Shown piece after piece: positions 19,033-25,852 of a DNA stretch of 36,155 bases (position 1 is its first letter; every line of letters starts with the position of its first letter). The notes beneath the pieces were generated by a model. That model searched no databases. It had not been told where the DNA came from and saw only the letters and a list, made by a program, of their open reading frames with translations. Made by a program: the position numbers and the translations under genes. Origin of the DNA: Armatimonadota bacterium (GTDB lineage: Bacteria; Armatimonadota; Hebobacteria; CAIYQO01); assembly GCA_020060775.1 (NCBI GenBank), contig JAGUZN010000328.1, forward strand, positions 1 to 36,155, in the 5' to 3' direction.

Positions 19033-19379
19033 CGCTTCCTCCTTCAATGCGTCTCAGACACAATAGCTGGCAGTGGTACGACGGATGACGACCGTGTGAC
19101 AGCCAGCGAGACAGCACTTACAGAAGTCATTGTAGCAGCCTTTGCATGTGTGCATCCGCTGTTGTTGTCGTGTCTAATTGACAAAGCTCTCGAGACGACT
19201 CGCCCTTGGGGCTGCCACGGTCGGGCCGGAGACGACCGGTGCCATGCTGATATGGTAATGAAAAGAATCGATAAATGCTGGTGGACCGCTATCCTGGGCA
19301 GCAATCAAGACGATACGTATAATCCGTGCTTGCCTTGCTGCACTTTACCTCGACACGGCGGCTCATGCCCGGGCCGGAC
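19033..19379. other. Gene-free divergent interval
   Basis: No credible gene is seen between the minus-strand barrel gene and the rpmH promoter. The interval must contain the minus-strand promoter; a TACAAT on that strand (19134 to 19129) is possible but lacks a good -35. A TTGACA at 19178-19183 (plus) has no matching -10. Confidence 0.5.
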
Positions 19380-19408
19380 TTTACGTCGGCAAGGGCATCT
19401 GCTATAAT
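19380..19408 (+). promoter_or_regulatory. Extended -10 promoter of the rpmH operon
   Basis: A perfect TATAAT (19403-19408) is preceded by TGC, giving the extended -10 form TGCTATAAT, with TTTACG (19380-19385) at 17-nt spacing. Transcription would start near 19415, about 107 nt before rpmH. Confidence 0.8.
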
Positions 19409-19417
19409 CGTCCGGTT

Positions 19418-19433
19418 TCATCCGTACGGATGA
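19418..19433 (+). repeat. 16-bp perfect palindrome at the rpmH transcript start
   Basis: TCATCCGTACGGATGA is perfectly self-complementary and begins a few bases after the expected transcription start. It could be an operator or a 5'-end stabilising structure. Confidence 0.5.
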
Positions 19434-19521
19434 TGGTGGGCGCTAGAAACCGGTCTGAAGGGATTTCGCCGGCAGACAGGTTCTGAGACCTGCCCCCAGT
19501 CATGTGAGGAGGATCAATTCC

Positions 19522-19656
19522 ATGAAGCGAACTTGGCAGCCGAAGCGCCGGCGCCGCGCCCGCGTTCACGGCTTTCGCAAACGCATGAGCACCCTGGATG
19601 GCCGCCACATCCTGAGTCGGCGTCGTCTGAAGGGGCGCAAGCGTCTGACGGTGTAA
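19522..19656 (+). CDS. rpmH: Large ribosomal subunit protein bL34
   Basis: A 44-residue, highly basic protein. It opens [18 protein letters not shown] and ends with the family pattern [12 protein letters not shown], matching L34 over its entire length. A clear SD (GAGGAGG, 19506-19512) precedes the ATG at 19522. It is the first gene of the conserved rpmH-rnpA-yidD-yidC-khpB cluster found near oriC in many bacteria and sits downstream of a strong extended -10 promoter, as expected for a ribosomal protein. A small hairpin right after its stop may reduce read-through to rnpA. Confidence 0.97.
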   Translation: MKRTWQPKRRRRARVHGFRKRMSTLDGRHILSRRRLKGRKRLTV

Positions 19657-19660
19657 GCGA

Positions 19661-19682
19661 GACGCGCCCTCCGGGGTGCGTC
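19661..19682 (+). terminator. UNCG-tetraloop hairpin between rpmH and rnpA (possible attenuator)
   Basis: GACGCGCCC-TCCG-GGGTGCGTC forms a 9-bp stem with one G-U pair, capped by a C(UCCG)G tetraloop, only 4 nt after the rpmH stop. It probably protects the short rpmH message or partly terminates, so that more L34 than RnpA is made. Confidence 0.55.
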
Positions 19683-19799
19683 CCTGCCCCCGTCAGCATG
19701 CAACACCTCGCCTGGCAACGTTCTGTTCAGGTCGTGAGGGCCACCCACGCACTCGCGTATTCGCACCCCATGCCGTGAGTTCTCCCATGGAAGTCGACC

Positions 19800-20198
19800 A
19801 TGATGGCCCAATGCCAGTCAGCCGTGTATACGCCTTTGCGCCGCCGCGCGGATTTCACCCGTGTGCATACGCAAGGGCGGCGTAAAGGAGACAATATCCT
19901 GCAGGTTCGCGTGCTGCATCGCCCCGTCGACGAGCACGTGTCGGCGACGGTCAGACTGGGTACGGTGGTGAGCAAGAAATATGGGCGGGCCGTGCAACGT
20001 AACCGGTTCAAACGGCTGGTGCGTGCGGCAATACGGGCGTTGGCCCCCGACCTCACACCGGGATGGGATATCCTGGTATTGCCGCGCGAGGCACACGAGG
20101 TGAAGATGGCAGATGTACTGCAGTCGTTACGCTCGCTGCTCGGTGCACTGGGCGTGTTGCGTACAGACAACCCATCCGCAGAGGGAGGGGCGCGATGA
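19800..20198 (+). CDS. rnpA: Ribonuclease P protein component
   Basis: The protein subunit of RNase P, which with the RNA subunit matures the 5' ends of tRNAs. The 132-residue protein shows PLRRRADFTRVHTQGRRKGDN and the signature strand-helix GTVVSKKYGRAVQRNRFKRLVRAAIR, the conserved RNR-type RNA-binding motif of the family. The tail after about residue 118 is variable. Two adjacent ATGs (19800 and 19803) are possible starts, and the SD is weak. The stop overlaps the yidD start (ATGA). Position in the cluster supports the call. Confidence 0.95.
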   Translation: MMAQCQSAVYTPLRRRADFTRVHTQGRRKGDNILQVRVLHRPVDEHVSATVRLGTVVSKKYGRAVQRNRFKRLVRAAIRALAPDLTPGWDILVLPREAHEVKMADVLQSLRSLLGALGVLRTDNPSAEGGAR

Positions 20199-20476
20199 CG
20201 ACGTCGTCACATCCATCCCTGCTGGCGCGGTGCGCAATGGCAGCCGTGCGGGCCTATCAACAGCACATTTCTCCGTACAAACCCCCGGTTTGTCGGTTCA
20301 CCCCCAGTTGCTCAGAATACATGGTGCAGGCCATCAAGCACCATGGCATCTGGCGGGGCATCTGGCTTGGAGTGAAACGCCTCGGCCGGTGCCACCCGTG
20401 GTCGCCGGGAGGATACGATCCCGTTCCGAACGCTATGCCGAATACACCAGCGGATGAACCGCATCCGTCACGATAG
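20195..20476 (+). CDS. yidD: YidD membrane protein insertion efficiency factor
   Basis: A 93-residue protein with the family core YQQHISPYKPPVCRFTPSCSEYMVQAIKHHGIWRGIWLGVKRLGRCHPWSPGG broken across residues about 21-75. It includes the three conserved cysteines (CRF, SCSEY, RCHPW) and the amphipathic helix that places it at the inner face of the membrane. It helps YidC-dependent insertion. The ATG at 20195 overlaps the rnpA stop by 4 nt and has GAGGGAGGGG upstream; a longer frame from 20063 would lie inside rnpA and is not needed. Confidence 0.93.
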   Translation: MTTSSHPSLLARCAMAAVRAYQQHISPYKPPVCRFTPSCSEYMVQAIKHHGIWRGIWLGVKRLGRCHPWSPGGYDPVPNAMPNTPADEPHPSR

Positions 20477-20489
20477 GCAATAACACATC

Positions 20490-22076
20490 ATGCAACAATC
20501 AACCATACCAACAACACGACGGCGTCTCCGCTGGCTGCTGGTCAGCCTTGCGGTCGTGATGCTCGCCGTACTCCTGGGCGGCTGTCTCGGCGGCGGCCCG
20601 AAGTTCGTTCCATTCAGCACTACTGAAGTGAACGCCGAGGGGGAAACTCGCTTCGAAGCGCTCGGGCAGGCCATGGCCCGCATTGAGCAAGCGCGCACCC
20701 CGGCCGCCTTGACGGCGGTGCTGAACGACATCCAACAGCCCCAGACATTCAATGACCCACAGAAGGAGAACGGCCGTCCCGCTGACCGCGAGAAACTCGA
20801 AAACGCCCGCATCGCCTTCTTACAGGGGTATCTGGTCGAGACGCTGAGCACGAATGAGGAGATCGCATCCCAGGTGCTGGTCGTGGACAGCGACGATGGC
20901 CGCTTGTCCGTCGTACCTTACCAGGCGGATGTGCCCGTGCGTGCGGCCAGCTACGCCAGGGCGCAAGCCAACTATGAACGTGCGCTCGCCTCCGGCACAC
21001 CCTACTCCTCGCAGGCCATCTACCGTCTCGGCCTGCTGGCCAAGGCCGGACTGATCCGCACCGAGCAACAGACCTCTGCCGCACTGGCGAAACGCTATTT
21101 CCAGCAAGCCGAATACGCCTACTCCATACGCGTCTGGCAGCGCCAGCCGGCCCTGGCCGGCGAAGGCGGCGCTGCACGGCTCATCGGCTCCGTCACTGAA
21201 ACGCCACGCGCTGAGCCCACGCTGTTCTACTTCCCGGTCGACCGCACCACCCGCGGACAAGCCGCGCGCCATGACCTGGCCACCCTGGCCATTGAAGAGC
21301 TTGATGAAATTTACCGTCAACCCGCGCCGGAAGGTGCGCGCGGTCTCAACTGGGACTACTACTACTGGCAGGGCGTCAACTTCATCGTCACCACGCTCGA
21401 TCGTGTGGCGCCGGGCGTGGGCGCCGTGCTTGCGCTCATCCTGATCGCCCTGCTGGTCAAAGTGGTGACCATCCCGATGACCACTGCCTCCTTCCGCGGC
21501 ATGCGCGATATGCAGCGCGTACAGCCGTTGCTGAAGGAGTTGCAGGAAAAATACAAGGACGACAAAGCCAAACTCGCTGAAGAGCAGATGAAGCTGATGA
21601 AGGAGCACAAGGTGAGTCCGCTGGGCGGTTGCTTGCCCATGCTCATCCAGTTGCCCATCTTCATCGTCGTCTACCAGGCCGTACGCGTCTATTCCGCCGG
21701 ATTCACCAGTGCACAATTCTTCTGGATTGACAGCCTGGCGCGTCCGGACTTACTGCTGCTCATCCTCTACGGCATCAGCATGATCGTCACGCAAAAGATG
21801 ACGGCCATGCCCTCGACAGATCCGCAACAGAAGATGATGCAAACGCAGATGACCTTCCTGATGCCCATTATCCTGGTTATCGCGTTCCAGGGGTTCCCCT
21901 CGGCGTTCATCCTGTACTGGTTCTTCCTGAACATCTTCTCCGCCGCGCATCAGTACTATCTGATGCGCAAGTTCCAGGAGGAAGATGATGCAAAGGCGGC
22001 GCAAACCGCATCGGCAACAGCCCCCGCCGTCACCACGGTGCGTCCATCCGGTAAAGGCCAGAAGAAAGGGAAATGA
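20490..22076 (+). CDS. yidC: YidC/Oxa1 membrane insertase with lipobox and large helical extracytoplasmic domain
   Basis: A membrane protein insertase of 528 residues. The first hydrophobic segment ends in a lipobox, LLGGC (Cys32), preceded by TRRRLRW, so this may be a lipoprotein in the manner of Gram-positive YidC. Residues about 40-275 form a helical, TPR-like region (YARAQANYERALASG, YRLGLLAKAG) in place of the beta-sandwich domain of proteobacterial YidC. The insertase domain (about 290-500) has five hydrophobic segments, a charged hairpin (LLKELQEKYKDD) and the GGCLPMLIQLPIF motif. In the hydrophilic groove the usual Arg, five residues before the conserved Pro, is Lys (VKVVTIP). The basic tail may contact ribosomes. 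The stop overlaps an ATG of khpB. Confidence 0.93.
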   Translation: MQQSTIPTTRRRLRWLLVSLAVVMLAVLLGGCLGGGPKFVPFSTTEVNAEGETRFEALGQAMARIEQARTPAALTAVLNDIQQPQTFNDPQKENGRPADREKLENARIAFLQGYLVETLSTNEEIASQVLVVDSDDGRLSVVPYQADVPVRAASYARAQANYERALASGTPYSSQAIYRLGLLAKAGLIRTEQQTSAALAKRYFQQAEYAYSIRVWQRQPALAGEGGAARLIGSVTETPRAEPTLFYFPVDRTTRGQAARHDLATLAIEELDEIYRQPAPEGARGLNWDYYYWQGVNFIVTTLDRVAPGVGAVLALILIALLVKVVTIPMTTASFRGMRDMQRVQPLLKELQEKYKDDKAKLAEEQMKLMKEHKVSPLGGCLPMLIQLPIFIVVYQAVRVYSAGFTSAQFFWIDSLARPDLLLLILYGISMIVTQKMTAMPSTDPQQKMMQTQMTFLMPIILVIAFQGFPSAFILYWFFLNIFSAAHQYYLMRKFQEEDDAKAAQTASATAPAVTTVRPSGKGQKKGK

Positions 22077-22078
22077 TT

Positions 22079-22579
22079 ATGAGCGATATCATCCCCTCCC
22101 AGCTCTCTGAACAAGGGCAGATCGCGCGCAAAGTGCTGCAGGATATCCTGTGGAAGATGGAGTTCCCCGCCTCGGTCGAGGCGGAGGAGATGCCTGAGCA
22201 GATCATCCTTTCCATCACCAGCGACGAGTCGCTCGGCCTGCTCATCGGCAAAGGTGGCCAAACGCTGAATGCGATGGAGTCGATCGTGCGCGCCATTACT
22301 CAGCACAAGACGAAAGAGTACGGTAAGCGCATCACCGTCGATGCGGAAGGATATCGCCAGCGTCAGGATGCTCGCCTGGAAGAGATGGCGCGCGAGGCCG
22401 CGAACCGCGTGATCGAAACCGGCGAATCGGTAATGATGGAGCCGATGAATGCCCGCGACCGCCGTATCGTGCATATGGCGGCGACGGAAGTGGAGGGCAT
22501 CACCACGGTGAGCATGGGCGAAGAGCCCTATCGCCGCGTGGTCATCTGCCTGCCCGGGCAGGAACCGGTCGACCGATAA
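22079..22579 (+). CDS. khpB: KhpB/Jag RNA-binding protein (KH and R3H domains)
   Basis: A 166-residue cytosolic RNA-binding protein. Residues about 10-85 form a KH-like domain with LLIGKGGQTLNAMESIVR; about 100-160 form an R3H domain with MNARDRRIVHMAATEVEGITT containing the R...H pair. The N-terminal Jag-N domain of many Firmicutes proteins is absent. Two in-frame ATGs exist; 22079 has AGGG 8 nt upstream, whereas 22073 overlaps the yidC stop and would be 2 nt from the SD, so I prefer 22079. KhpB works with KhpA on mRNAs linked to envelope growth; khpA is not in this window. Confidence 0.9.
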   Translation: MSDIIPSQLSEQGQIARKVLQDILWKMEFPASVEAEEMPEQIILSITSDESLGLLIGKGGQTLNAMESIVRAITQHKTKEYGKRITVDAEGYRQRQDARLEEMAREAANRVIETGESVMMEPMNARDRRIVHMAATEVEGITTVSMGEEPYRRVVICLPGQEPVDR

Positions 22580-22602
22580 CCGGCCCCGGCATGACATCGT
22601 CA

Positions 22603-22632
22603 CACGGACCGGCATCGCGATGCCGGTCCGTG
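22603..22632. terminator. Hairpin between convergent khpB and the PPC-domain gene
   Basis: CACGGACCGGCAT-CGCG-ATGCCGGTCCGTG forms a perfect 13-bp stem with a 4-nt loop between convergent stops (22579 and 22637). It should work on both strands; no T-run is present. Confidence 0.7.
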
Positions 22633-22636
22633 CGCA

Positions 22637-23080
22637 TTACGGTGCCAGAATCTTCAGCAAGTGTACCCCAGCATCCTCGTCCAGCACGCGCGCGGCCGCG
22701 ATGCCGCACAGCTCAATGATGATCACCTCCAGCACCAGAAACACCGACATCGCCGCCCGCGGACACCCCACCAACGCCCGGTCCCCGCGCCCGATACCCG
22801 CGTGGAAATGCAGCGAAGGCCGTCCATCCTGCATGAAGACGGTGCCCACCCCCACCAGTTCGCGGGCATCATCAAACGCCTCGATGTGCGGCACAATCGT
22901 CCCGGTGAGCTGCTCCGGGCCGGTCACCACTTTGCCCGAGCGCATCCCGCCCACGGCAAGCACCGCCGCCGCCGTCAACGACTCGCGCCGCGCAATCGTC
23001 TCCACTGCCTCGTAAATCGATTCACCCTCATGCAATCTGGCGACAAATATGCGCCCCAATTCACCCTGAACATACTCCAT
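22637..23080 (-). CDS. PPC-domain (DUF296) protein, putative DNA-binding
   Basis: A 147-residue single-domain protein of the plant-and-prokaryote-conserved family. Visible marks are the opening RIFVARLHEGESIYEAVETIARRE, the strand AAVLAVGGMRSGKV, the LHFHAGIGR segment carrying the conserved metal-binding histidines, and the C-terminal VFLVLEVIIIELCG strand. Plant relatives bind AT-rich DNA through an AT-hook that is absent here; bacterial members are trimeric and their role is largely unknown. It is transcribed away from the lipoprotein cluster across an unusually AT-rich interval. GGAG lies 7 nt before the ATG, and a TTGCAT-17-TAGTAT promoter lies just upstream. Confidence 0.82.
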   Translation of the reverse strand: MEYVQGELGRIFVARLHEGESIYEAVETIARRESLTAAAVLAVGGMRSGKVVTGPEQLTGTIVPHIEAFDDARELVGVGTVFMQDGRPSLHFHAGIGRGDRALVGCPRAAMSVFLVLEVIIIELCGIAAARVLDEDAGVHLLKILAP

Positions 23081-23099
23081 TTTTTTACTCCATATTCTA

Positions 23100-23128
23100 A
23101 TACTAATTTACTTTGTATCATTATGCAA
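23100..23128 (-). promoter_or_regulatory. Promoter of the PPC-domain gene
   Basis: Read on the minus strand, TTGCAT (23128-23123) and TAGTAT (23105-23100) have a 17-nt spacer, 20 nt upstream of the start codon. A TAGAAT at 23099-23094 is an alternative -10. Confidence 0.5.
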
Positions 23129-23186
23129 TATATGCTATTAGTTACGGTTATTACCGCATTTTTCCTTCTCTGTGCAGAAACAACTA

Positions 23187-23216
23187 TTGAGTAATTTTCA
23201 AACTGATCGCTACTGA
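23187..23216 (+). promoter_or_regulatory. Possible promoter of the lipoprotein cluster
   Basis: TTGAGT (23187-23192) and TACTGA (23211-23216), 18-nt spacer, lie 121 nt before the first lipoprotein start. The match is only fair, and other AT-rich boxes nearby could serve. Confidence 0.3.
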
Positions 23217-23336
23217 AAAAATCACTGACTCGTGGAGGAGAGTAACCGGTAACAGCGAAAAGAAAATTCATGCCTTCATTCCCCACGTTTTCCCTATGAA
23301 GGTAGCTCCATTCTTGCTATGCGAGGAGGTCTCAAC

Positions 23337-25001
23337 ATGCACTTGCCACGAGCACCACTGTTTGCACTCCTCGCCCTGCTGGCGGTCCTGTTCATCGCCA
23401 GTTGCGGCGGGGGCGGGTCAAACCTGCAGTCGGGAGCAATTCTGCAGCCCATTACAACCGCTGATGGCGCTGCCCTGCCCGCTGCAATAGATCCGGAAAA
23501 GACCAATCCTACGGCCATCACGGCCATCACCGGCTTGCAGCCGGGGCAGATTATCGAAGCAATGCTGTTCACCCCCACCGGCGAGGCCATGTACCCCGCT
23601 CCGATTATGTTGACCGCCGGACAGAACGGCACCATCCCTCTCACCGTCTTCTACGACCTGGGCATCGACCAGGAGCTCAACCCCGATGGCTCCCCGGCCA
23701 ATCCGGCCACCTTCGGCAAGATGAAGCAACTTCCCGCGGGTGCCTATCGCCTGCTGGTAACGAGCGACGGCCAGACGATCACCGAAGGCACCTTCACGGT
23801 CGGGGCTGCCGGCTTCACCCGGCAATACGGGGCTGACCCGCGCATCGACGTCATGGTCGGCACCGATTATACCTTTGCCATGGGCTCGGTCAAAGTGAAC
23901 ACCCCTGTATATGTGTGGGGACGCAATATGGTCCAGGGTGATAAGTATGTCTTCTACGTGGTGAAAGACCAACAGGCCTGGAGTCCCGGTGACGCCATCG
24001 TCGATGTCACCGGGCGCAATGCAGCGGATATGGTCGTCACGGTTGGCGCGGGTGGAACCGTGTCGCTGAGTGATCCCAGGGCGAAAGTCTGGGCGGCCTG
24101 CGCGGAGAAAGATGGCGAACGCAACTTCGACGTCATTGCAAAAAAAATCGCCGGCAACACCCCGCCGACAACCCCCACCTTCGCCGCTGGCGACCTGATC
24201 ACCGCCACCGCCATCCCCGGCTTCACCGTGCAGGACGAGCGCGCCATCACCAATGGCCAGCATCGAGCGTTTCAGGTCGTCTGCACCGAGCAGGGCGAAT
24301 TTACCCCTGACTTCAAAGAGGGCGATACCCTCTCCGTCTGGGTGAATCCCCCCTGGCGCATCACCGAAGTATTCTGGCGCATGGTCGGCAAATACGTCGT
24401 CGTGCATAAAGCCACCTGGAATCAGGATGACCCGCTGGTGGATGCGAGCGGTCGCCCGGAATGGGATCTGGTGCGCATTTCCTGTTCCAACGAGGCGCAC
24501 CACCCGCTGTGGTATGGCGTGAAAGCCGGCATCTACGACATCGTCGTCGATGTGAACGGCAACGGCAAATACGATATCGGCATCGACATCCTCGACCAGG
24601 GCCCTGATGGCCAGGGCGGAGCCAAAGTCGCCGGCAATAAGGGCATCGTGCTCACCGTCGGCTCGGATAAAGGCCTGCTGGCCAGCGGCGAGACCGCCGA
24701 TGTCACTGCCGAGTTGCGCCTGGTCGATGGCAATGCTAAGCCGATTACCTCGTCGCCGCTGGAAGGCGTCACGGTGGAGTTCAAGAAAATCAGCGGATCC
24801 GCGACCTTAAGTGCAACCAGCGCCGTAACTGGCGCTGACGGCAAAACCACCCCCGTCACCGTAACGCCCACCGCACGCGGTGCCACCGTCATCATCGAGG
24901 CCACGGCCAAATACGAAGTTGACGGCAAAATGCAAACGGCCACCGCCCGCTGTAACCTGACCACCAAAGCGGCAGGCGACTTGAATATGACGATTCGCTA
25001 A
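23337..25001 (+). CDS. Lipoprotein 1 of cluster: calcium-loop and Big-1-like domains
   Basis: A 554-residue predicted lipoprotein with lipobox IASC (Cys23) followed by GGGGS. No Asp follows the Cys, so it is likely destined for the outer membrane if Lol-type rules hold. Residues 35-420 are beta-rich and match no family I recognise. Around residues 395-420 comes GIYDIVVDVNGNGKYDIGID, an extended calcium-loop-like motif. The C-terminal 100 residues resemble a Big-1 (invasin/intimin-type) domain (VTAELRLVDGNAKP, DGKTTPVTVTP). It ends GDLNMTIR. GAGGAGG lies 7 nt before the ATG at 23337; an earlier in-frame ATG at 23319 precedes that SD. Unlike the next five proteins it lacks the W-P motif domain. 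First gene of a tight six-gene run. Confidence 0.8.
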   Translation: MHLPRAPLFALLALLAVLFIASCGGGGSNLQSGAILQPITTADGAALPAAIDPEKTNPTAITAITGLQPGQIIEAMLFTPTGEAMYPAPIMLTAGQNGTIPLTVFYDLGIDQELNPDGSPANPATFGKMKQLPAGAYRLLVTSDGQTITEGTFTVGAAGFTRQYGADPRIDVMVGTDYTFAMGSVKVNTPVYVWGRNMVQGDKYVFYVVKDQQAWSPGDAIVDVTGRNAADMVVTVGAGGTVSLSDPRAKVWAACAEKDGERNFDVIAKKIAGNTPPTTPTFAAGDLITATAIPGFTVQDERAITNGQHRAFQVVCTEQGEFTPDFKEGDTLSVWVNPPWRITEVFWRMVGKYVVVHKATWNQDDPLVDASGRPEWDLVRISCSNEAHHPLWYGVKAGIYDIVVDVNGNGKYDIGIDILDQGPDGQGGAKVAGNKGIVLTVGSDKGLLASGETADVTAELRLVDGNAKPITSSPLEGVTVEFKKISGSATLSATSAVTGADGKTTPVTVTPTARGATVIIEATAKYEVDGKMQTATARCNLTTKAAGDLNMTIR

Positions 25002-25026
25002 CGTCCACCGAAAGGAGCGTGTTCTG

Positions 25027-25830
25027 ATGCAACGCATACATTCACTCCGGGCGTGGGCGTGCCTTGCGGCCCTCACCCTGGTCCTGCCCTGGCTTGTCGG
25101 ATGCTCATCCAATGCCAACCTGGTGAGCGCGCCGACCGCCACCGGCGGCTCCGGCTCCCTGCACTTTAGCGTGCAGTGGCCTGCCGGCACCCGCGTCATT
25201 CCTGACGCGACCGCGAAAATTACCGTGACCCTCGAGGGGCTCGGCCTCGCCGAAAATCAGCGGAGCTTCGAGTTTCTGCGACCGGCCAACGGCTACCCGA
25301 CAACCGTCACCCAGAAGGTGGCTGACTTGCCGGTTACCGATATCAAAATCACCGCGAAAGCCCTGGACAACACGGGCTTCAAGCTGGCGCAGATTGTCCG
25401 CACCGTGCGCATCGTGAACGACCAGGAAGTCAATGCCGACTTGAACATGGCGCCGGTCACCGTGCAGAGCGTCGTCACCGTGACCTCGACGACCGAAGTC
25501 ATCCCCGCCAATCAGCAGGTGGATGTCAACGCACTCGTGGAGTACACCGATGGCGAGACAAAACGCCCGGCACCCGCCAACACCCCCGTCACCTTTATGG
25601 TGACCAGCGGCCAGGGCAAGCTGAACGGGCAACCCGTCGGCACGCCGGTCACCGTCAATACCGATGCCACCGGCACGGCGGTGGTCAAAGCGGAATCCAC
25701 CCAGCGCGGCGTCAACCTGGTGGTCACCGCCAGTGCGACGGTCAACATCACTGGCGCGCCGGCATCGGCCTCCGGTTCGTGTACGCTGCAAATTCAGCAG
25801 GCCGGCGACTTTGACGTCGTGGTCCAATAG
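25027..25830 (+). CDS. Lipoprotein 2 of cluster: WP-motif domain plus Ig-like domain
   Basis: A 267-residue predicted lipoprotein, lipobox LVGC (Cys26) followed by SSN. Residues about 43-143 form the shared domain of this cluster: GSLHFSVQWPAGTRVIP (W51-P52, R56, I58-P59), the FLRPANG segment, ADLPVTDIKITAKALDNTG and a VNADLNMAPV end. A Big-1-like Ig domain follows (about 150-255: ANQQVDVNALVEYTDG, PVTFMVTSGQGKL, DATGTAVVKAES). It ends AGDFDVVVQ, like lipoprotein 1. AAAGGAG lies 9 nt upstream; the gap from the previous gene is 25 nt. No catalytic residues are evident, so a structural or binding role on the cell envelope is likely. Confidence 0.78.
   Translation: MQRIHSLRAWACLAALTLVLPWLVGCSSNANLVSAPTATGGSGSLHFSVQWPAGTRVIPDATAKITVTLEGLGLAENQRSFEFLRPANGYPTTVTQKVADLPVTDIKITAKALDNTGFKLAQIVRTVRIVNDQEVNADLNMAPVTVQSVVTVTSTTEVIPANQQVDVNALVEYTDGETKRPAPANTPVTFMVTSGQGKLNGQPVGTPVTVNTDATGTAVVKAESTQRGVNLVVTASATVNITGAPASASGSCTLQIQQAGDFDVVVQ
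25044..25058 (+). repeat. 15-bp direct repeat in two lipoprotein signal-peptide regions
   Basis: ACTCCGGGCGTGGGC occurs here and again at 25873-25887, at the same place in the signal-peptide codons of lipoproteins 2 and 3. Lipoprotein 4 keeps the first 8 bases (27588-27595). This supports tandem duplication of the 5' gene ends. Confidence 0.7.
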
Positions 25831-25852
25831 CGCCCACAGAAAGGAGCACAAC

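Larger units (their letters stand above)
23081..23336. other. AT-rich divergent regulatory interval
   Basis: This 256-bp gap between the PPC-domain gene and the lipoprotein cluster is visibly richer in A and T than the rest of the window, with runs such as TTTTTTT and AATATATGC. It holds divergent promoter-like sequences but no open frame that looks coding. Confidence 0.6.

Noticed and set aside
19178..19206. TTGACA in the gap before rpmH
   Set aside because: No -10 box lies at 16-18 nt downstream (the bases there are CGCCCTTGG), and the extended -10 promoter further on explains rpmH.
23217..23336. Riboswitch or c-di-GMP aptamer before lipoprotein 1
   Set aside because: GAGTAACCGGTAACAGCG looked suggestive, but the required paired regions and conserved core were not found.
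23418..24503. 361-codon minus-strand open frame opposite lipoprotein 1
   Set aside because: Antisense shadow of a GC-rich gene with no SD and no recognisable domain.
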